Positions 60,765 through 64,000 of a DNA stretch of 64,000 bases are shown here, piece after piece. The notes under the pieces are model-generated. The model was not told the DNA's origin, made no database searches, and saw only the letters and a list, made by a program, of their open reading frames with translations. Source of the DNA: Herbiconiux gentiana. Lineage in GTDB: Bacteria > Actinomycetota > Actinomycetes > Actinomycetales > Microbacteriaceae. The position numbers were made by a program, and so were the translations under genes. The DNA is taken from assembly GCF_024978135.1 (NCBI RefSeq), contig NZ_JANTEZ010000001.1:620001-684000 (forward strand). The letters are read 5' to 3'. Each line of letters opens with the position of its first letter. Positions within the stretch are counted from its first letter, which is position 1.

Positions 60765-62543
60765 CTAACCGGACACAAATTGGCGCAAATGCTCCCGCAA
60801 CGCTGGGTCGTGGACGTAGATATAGGTGCCACGAATGCCTCGGGTGAGCAGCACCGCGTAGACGTTCTGGATGTACCAGAGCAGGTCGTCGTCGGAGTAG
60901 ACGCGGCCGAGCGCCTTGTTGGCCTCCTTGCCCTTCTTGTCTAAGTACGAGGCGCGGTCGACGATGATGCGGCCGGTGATCGTGTCGAGGCGGAGGTCGG
61001 GGCCGATGATCACGCCGGCGTAGTTGAGGTCGTAGCCCTGCACCGTGTGGATCGAGCCCACCTCGTCGAGCGAACCCGGCGACGCGATCCAGTCGGTCTG
61101 GGTGCTGTTCCAGCGCATCCGCAGCTCGCCGATCTCGATGTCGTGAGCCATCTTGTCGCCCTTTGACTTCCACTCCCAGGCGTAACCCGCAATTAAGCGT
61201 GACAGGCCGACCTCGCGGTTACGGCGCATGATCTCCGCGCGCATCTCGGAGACGTCGTCGAACATGCGGAAGTCGTAGTCGCCGAAGTCGGGGACCCCCG
61301 TAGACGCCGGCGCATCCGAGCTGTCGGCAGCGCCGAGCATCAGTCGAATGTGACCGACGTAATCAGAGCCCGCCCGCACACGCATCTGCGAGAGGAGCGG
61401 ATGGTGGTGGTCGGCCGCCGTCGCATTCGCGACCAGTTGCTGGAGGATCTCGACGGGGATGTCGGCCGGCTTCACGCTCTGCGCCGGGTCGACCAGGAAG
61501 ATCTGGTGGGTGCTTCTGGCCTTGATCCAATCGAGCTGGTTCTTCGATTTGTCGTCGTGGCCGAAGAGCTTTGTCGTGATGTCGCGGAACTTCGCGTTGA
61601 GAGTCGCCGCCGGCTGATTCGCGCGCTGATTCAGGCGGTGCGTCTCGTCGACGATAAGCAGGTCGAAGTCAGTGGCCGACTCCCCCACTTCGAACGCCGT
61701 CAGCACCATCGATGGGTCGAGACCAGGGGTCTTGCGAAAGACCTTCTGCACCGATTTGCGGAGCGACTGCTGCGGGATGACGAAGCCGATGCGGAGGTTG
61801 CGGAGGAGCATCCGGTGATCGTCGGTGAAGAACTCGGAGAAGAGGGAGTCGCCGTCGTCGTCGAGGGCGTCGAGGGGTGTGGATGCGCGGATGTCGGCGA
61901 GGAGCTTGAGCAGGTAGATCGCGACGACGGTCTTGCCGGTGCCGGGGTCGCCCTGGATGACCGTGGTGCTGCGGTCGTTGCTGCGCAGATCGTCGAAGAG
62001 GCTCTTCACGACGCCCTCGACCGCGAAGGCCTGGTCGTCGGTGAGTGACTTGAAGGGGCTCAGCTTGAAGAGGTCGCTGTTGATGATCTCGGGGATGGTG
62101 CGGGTGAAGACGCCGTCGAGCTTCAGACGGTCGAAGATGGCGTCGAAGCTGTCTTGGTAGAAGGCGCGGTTGTAGTATTCGGCGTTGACGATGCCGTCGT
62201 TGCGATTGAGCACCTCGAAGGCGCCGACGCCGCTGAGCATCTCGATGAGGAACGACTCGAGGTCGAGGCAGACGGACTTGTTGAAGGTCTCGTCGAGGAT
62301 GACGCGGAGGTTGGTGAGGTGGCTGCGCTCGATGCTCGCGAGGTGTTGGCGCATGCGGGTGGCTACGTTGAGGGATTCGCCGACGTAGATCTTGCGGCGA
62401 TCGGATGCCCGGCCCGCGCCGGTCGTGTCGTCGTCGAGGATGTAGACGACCGGCCAGTTGGTGATGCGCTTGTCGCCGCTTCGCGCCCAGACGCCGACCT
62501 CGTCCTTATCGAACGGGAGGCGAACGATCTCAGAGCTGGTCAT
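60765..62543 (-). CDS. GIY-YIG nuclease/DUF2075 helicase fusion
   Basis: 592 residues. The first 100 are a GIY-YIG-type nuclease domain: PVVYILDDD, KIYVGESLNVATRMRQHL and a later conserved Glu in LDLESFLIEML. The rest is DUF2075, a superfamily 1 helicase-like ATPase with GDPGTGKTVVAIYLLKLL, LLIVDETHRLNQRANQ and a late GSIHTVQGYDLNYAGVIIGP. The fusion is known in many bacteria and suspected to be in defence or DNA processing. It overlaps the start of MazG by 14 bases, so the two are co-expressed. Confidence 0.9.
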   Translation of the reverse strand: MTSSEIVRLPFDKDEVGVWARSGDKRITNWPVVYILDDDTTGAGRASDRRKIYVGESLNVATRMRQHLASIERSHLTNLRVILDETFNKSVCLDLESFLIEMLSGVGAFEVLNRNDGIVNAEYYNRAFYQDSFDAIFDRLKLDGVFTRTIPEIINSDLFKLSPFKSLTDDQAFAVEGVVKSLFDDLRSNDRSTTVIQGDPGTGKTVVAIYLLKLLADIRASTPLDALDDDGDSLFSEFFTDDHRMLLRNLRIGFVIPQQSLRKSVQKVFRKTPGLDPSMVLTAFEVGESATDFDLLIVDETHRLNQRANQPAATLNAKFRDITTKLFGHDDKSKNQLDWIKARSTHQIFLVDPAQSVKPADIPVEILQQLVANATAADHHHPLLSQMRVRAGSDYVGHIRLMLGAADSSDAPASTGVPDFGDYDFRMFDDVSEMRAEIMRRNREVGLSRLIAGYAWEWKSKGDKMAHDIEIGELRMRWNSTQTDWIASPGSLDEVGSIHTVQGYDLNYAGVIIGPDLRLDTITGRIIVDRASYLDKKGKEANKALGRVYSDDDLLWYIQNVYAVLLTRGIRGTYIYVHDPALREHLRQFVSG

Positions 62544-62853
62544 ACTTCGTGGACGTGCCGCGGGACTTCTCGATGGGGTACTTCTCGCGGGTCTTCGCGA
62601 GCTTGGCGCGGACGATGTCGTCGGGGTTCAGCTCGAGGCGGGCCGCGAGGAGGTAGGCGTAGGTGAGCACGTCGGCGAGCTCGTCTTGGATCTGCTGCTC
62701 ATCCGCATCCGGTGACCACTGGAAGAGCTCGAGCAGCTCGGCTGCCTCGATGGAGATGCTCTTCGCGAGGTTCTCGGGGGTGTGGAATTGGGCCCAGTCG
62801 CGCTCGGCCACGAAGGCGGCCAGGGCTTCGTGGATGGAGGGATCGGCGGGCAT
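62530..62853 (-). CDS. MazG-like nucleotide pyrophosphohydrolase
   Basis: 107 residues from the ATG at 62853: ENLAKSISIEAAELLELFQW and IQDELADVLTYAYLLAARL. The E-x-x-E and E-x-x-D pairs bind magnesium in the all-alpha NTP pyrophosphatase family. It should hydrolyse NTPs or dNTPs to monophosphates. It overlaps the helicase gene by 14 bases. MazG-like genes commonly travel with the GIY-YIG/DUF2075 gene, which suggests nucleotide depletion or modified-nucleotide removal. Confidence 0.9.
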   Translation of the reverse strand: MPADPSIHEALAAFVAERDWAQFHTPENLAKSISIEAAELLELFQWSPDADEQQIQDELADVLTYAYLLAARLELNPDDIVRAKLAKTREKYPIEKSRGTSTKYDQL

Positions 62854-62897
62854 GTGGTCAGGGTAGCAGCGGGACTTCGCCACTCCGGGGCCGGCCC

Positions 62898-62975
62898 CGA
62901 ATATCAGAATATCTCGATGGAGCGCGAATATCAGGAAAATGCGATGGAATGACAGTATCGTGACAATTCGATAGA
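62898..62975 (+). repeat. Three direct 24-base repeats at 27-base spacing (HipB-type operators)
   Basis: Copies start at 62898, 62925 and 62952. The first two share CGAATATCAG and CGATGGA; the third matches copy two at 16 of 24 positions. They end 10 bases before the hipB-like ATG. A 27-base period is about two and a half turns of B-DNA. They are likely binding sites for the HTH protein. Confidence 0.6.
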
Positions 62976-62985
62976 AGGGAGCATC

Positions 62986-63231
62986 ATGACTGCCTACACT
63001 GCCCGGCTCAGGGCACCGGCCGACTTCGGGTTGGCGCTTCAGCAGGCGCGACTGGCTCGAGGAATGTCGCAGTCCGCGCTGGCCCAGGAGCTGGGAGTGA
63101 CGCAGAGCACTGTTAGTGCGATGGAGTCCGGCTCATCGACCATCTATCTCCGACGGCTGCTCGCCATGGCTGACGCCACTGGGATCGAGCTCAGCGCATC
63201 CTGGGAGGTCAGCGATGCGGCTGGCAGTTGA
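62986..63231 (+). CDS. hipB: HipB-like HTH antitoxin
   Basis: 81 residues with an XRE helix-turn-helix: LALQQARLARGMSQSALAQE and LGVTQSTVSAMESGSSTIYL. The end fits HipB-like antitoxins, and GAAGGGAG precedes the ATG. It overlaps the following HipA-like gene by 17 bases, the usual hipBA order. It should repress the operon through the three upstream repeats. Confidence 0.85.
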   Translation: MTAYTARLRAPADFGLALQQARLARGMSQSALAQELGVTQSTVSAMESGSSTIYLRRLLAMADATGIELSASWEVSDAAGS

Positions 63232-63691
63232 ACTCTACGGGACCGTCATCGGCACCATCGAAGGCGACGCTCGCACCTTCGACTTCGTCCCGTCGCGAGA
63301 GGGCATCGAGCAATTCGGGCCGAACAGCGCGGTGCTTTCGGTGGCCGTGCCTCTCACGCCGACCCAACGTCGAGATCATGCTGCACGGCGCCGCAACTGG
63401 TTCGGGGAGCTCCTCCCGGAAGGGGACCAGTACGACTACATGCTCGCGCAGGGACGTCTGGCACGTGGCGACACCCCCGCGTTCCTCGCTCGGTACGGCC
63501 GTGACACCGCCGGAGCTGCCCAGATTTGGGACATCGACGACCCGGCGGAGCCCGTCGAGCCCGGGCTCGAACTGCTCACCGATCGCGAGGTTCGTCGCCT
63601 CCTGGAAGATCCACCTCCCAGATCCTCGGTCGCGGCTGCGGATTCTTCGTCATCGCCAGTCTTGCCTGGTGAGGACGCGGTCGAGAGGTAG
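63215..63691 (+). pseudogene. Truncated HipA-like kinase, N-terminal part only
   Basis: 158 residues. The head MRLAVELYGTVIGTIEG and RRNWFGELLPEGDQYDYML match the HipA N-terminal subdomain. The frame changes after LLEDPPPRSS, where HipA would continue with the phosphate-binding P-loop, and ends in SVLPGEDAVER-like sequence. Full HipA is about 400-440 residues. The kinase core is missing and no separate HipT follows before the HicA gene. So it is probably inactive, or a HipS-like remnant. Confidence 0.7.
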
Positions 63692-63824
63692 CCGATTCTC
63701 GGCAAAGTCCTCTAAGTGAACCCGCATCCGATATCGCGGGTAGCTGCCTGCTCACGTCGGCCGCGAGCCCGCTTAGCTCGCGCAGTTCTCTAGATTGCCC
63801 TTTACCCCAATGCAAAGCCCGGCC

Positions 63825-63830
63825 TAGACT
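63825..63830 (+). promoter_or_regulatory. -10-like box before hicA
   Basis: TAGACT ends six bases before the GTG at 63837; a TTACCC at 63802-63807 is 17 bases upstream. Another candidate leaderless promoter. Confidence 0.35.
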
Positions 63831-63836
63831 TAGCCC

Positions 63837-64000
63837 GTGCCTCGCCCACAGAAGTACCGCGATGTGATCAAGGCGGTGCGAGCCAACGGGTGGGTGCTGA
63901 TCAGACAAGGGAAGGGCGATCACGAGGTCTGGGGAATTCCAGGCTCGTCATCTCCGAACGATAAGCACACCATCCCGCATCACAGTGAGGTGTCCGCCCG
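63837..64000 (+). CDS. hicA: HicA-type mRNA interferase, cut by window edge
   Basis: The visible 54 residues read KYRDVIKAVRANGWVLIRQG, KGDHEVWG and DKHTIPHHSEV, a HicA/YcfA dsRBD-like toxin fold in which GDHEVW holds the catalytic histidine. The frame is open to the last base. HicB, the antitoxin, would be expected just outside the window. It stands 145 bases after the HipA-like remnant. Confidence 0.8.
   Translation, partial: MPRPQKYRDVIKAVRANGWVLIRQGKGDHEVWGIPGSSSPNDKHTIPHHSEVSA

Overview
The window is high-GC DNA (roughly 70% over most of its length) with strong G/C preference at third codon positions. It has many GTG and TTG starts, ATGA/GTGA overlaps, and several genes whose start codon lies 6-7 bases after a TAnnnT box, which suggests leaderless mRNAs. 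Together with PadR, HxlR and ECF regulators, a CtaG-type oxidase assembly protein, an LAxTG sorting signal and RHS proteins with long Ala/Thr-rich stretches, this points to an actinobacterium, probably Microbacteriaceae. That placement is inference. No rRNA, tRNA or CRISPR array was recognised.

Bases 1-28000 look mostly like chromosomal metabolism and regulation. They hold an ABC1/UbiB-like kinase with a PadR regulator. Next comes a divergent acid-sugar catabolic locus: MFS importer, amidohydrolase or lactonase, SAF-domain dehydrogenase, DUF1537 kinase, class II aldolase and DeoR regulator. A polyamine-type ABC importer follows, in line with a nitrilase-family amidase, an RraA-like protein and a BKACE enzyme, bounded by two Lrp/AsnC regulators. 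Then come a CtaG-like protein, class I fructose-bisphosphate aldolase, a DUF4407 membrane protein, an XRE/nucleotidyltransferase toxin-antitoxin-like pair, a kinase-like protein, a gene broken by one in-frame stop, an NmrA-like reductase, and an ECF sigma factor overlapping a membrane beta-propeller gene.

Bases 28400-44900 are a surface and polymorphic-toxin region: a degenerate Doc, an LAFTG-anchored protein with calcium-binding-like repeats coupled by GTGA to a 2124-residue RHS protein, a small four-helix membrane protein coupled to the RHS stop (possible immunity protein), a 2017-residue DUF4011 helicase/nuclease protein, and a secreted protein with a lipoprotein.

Bases 44180-63690 are a defence island of visibly lower GC. 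A Septu-like ATPase/HNH pair lies between two diverged direct repeats of about 450 bases. After a DoxX/HxlR pair comes a large restriction-modification-like locus: cytosine methyltransferase and Vsr on the plus strand, divergent from a GHKL/MORC-like ATPase, Z1 helicase, PD-(D/E)XK protein and AIPR protein on the minus strand, with a membrane/coiled-coil protein downstream. The island ends with two divergent ribbon-helix-helix genes, a GIY-YIG/DUF2075 helicase with MazG, a HipB gene with a truncated HipA, and a HicA toxin running off the window edge.
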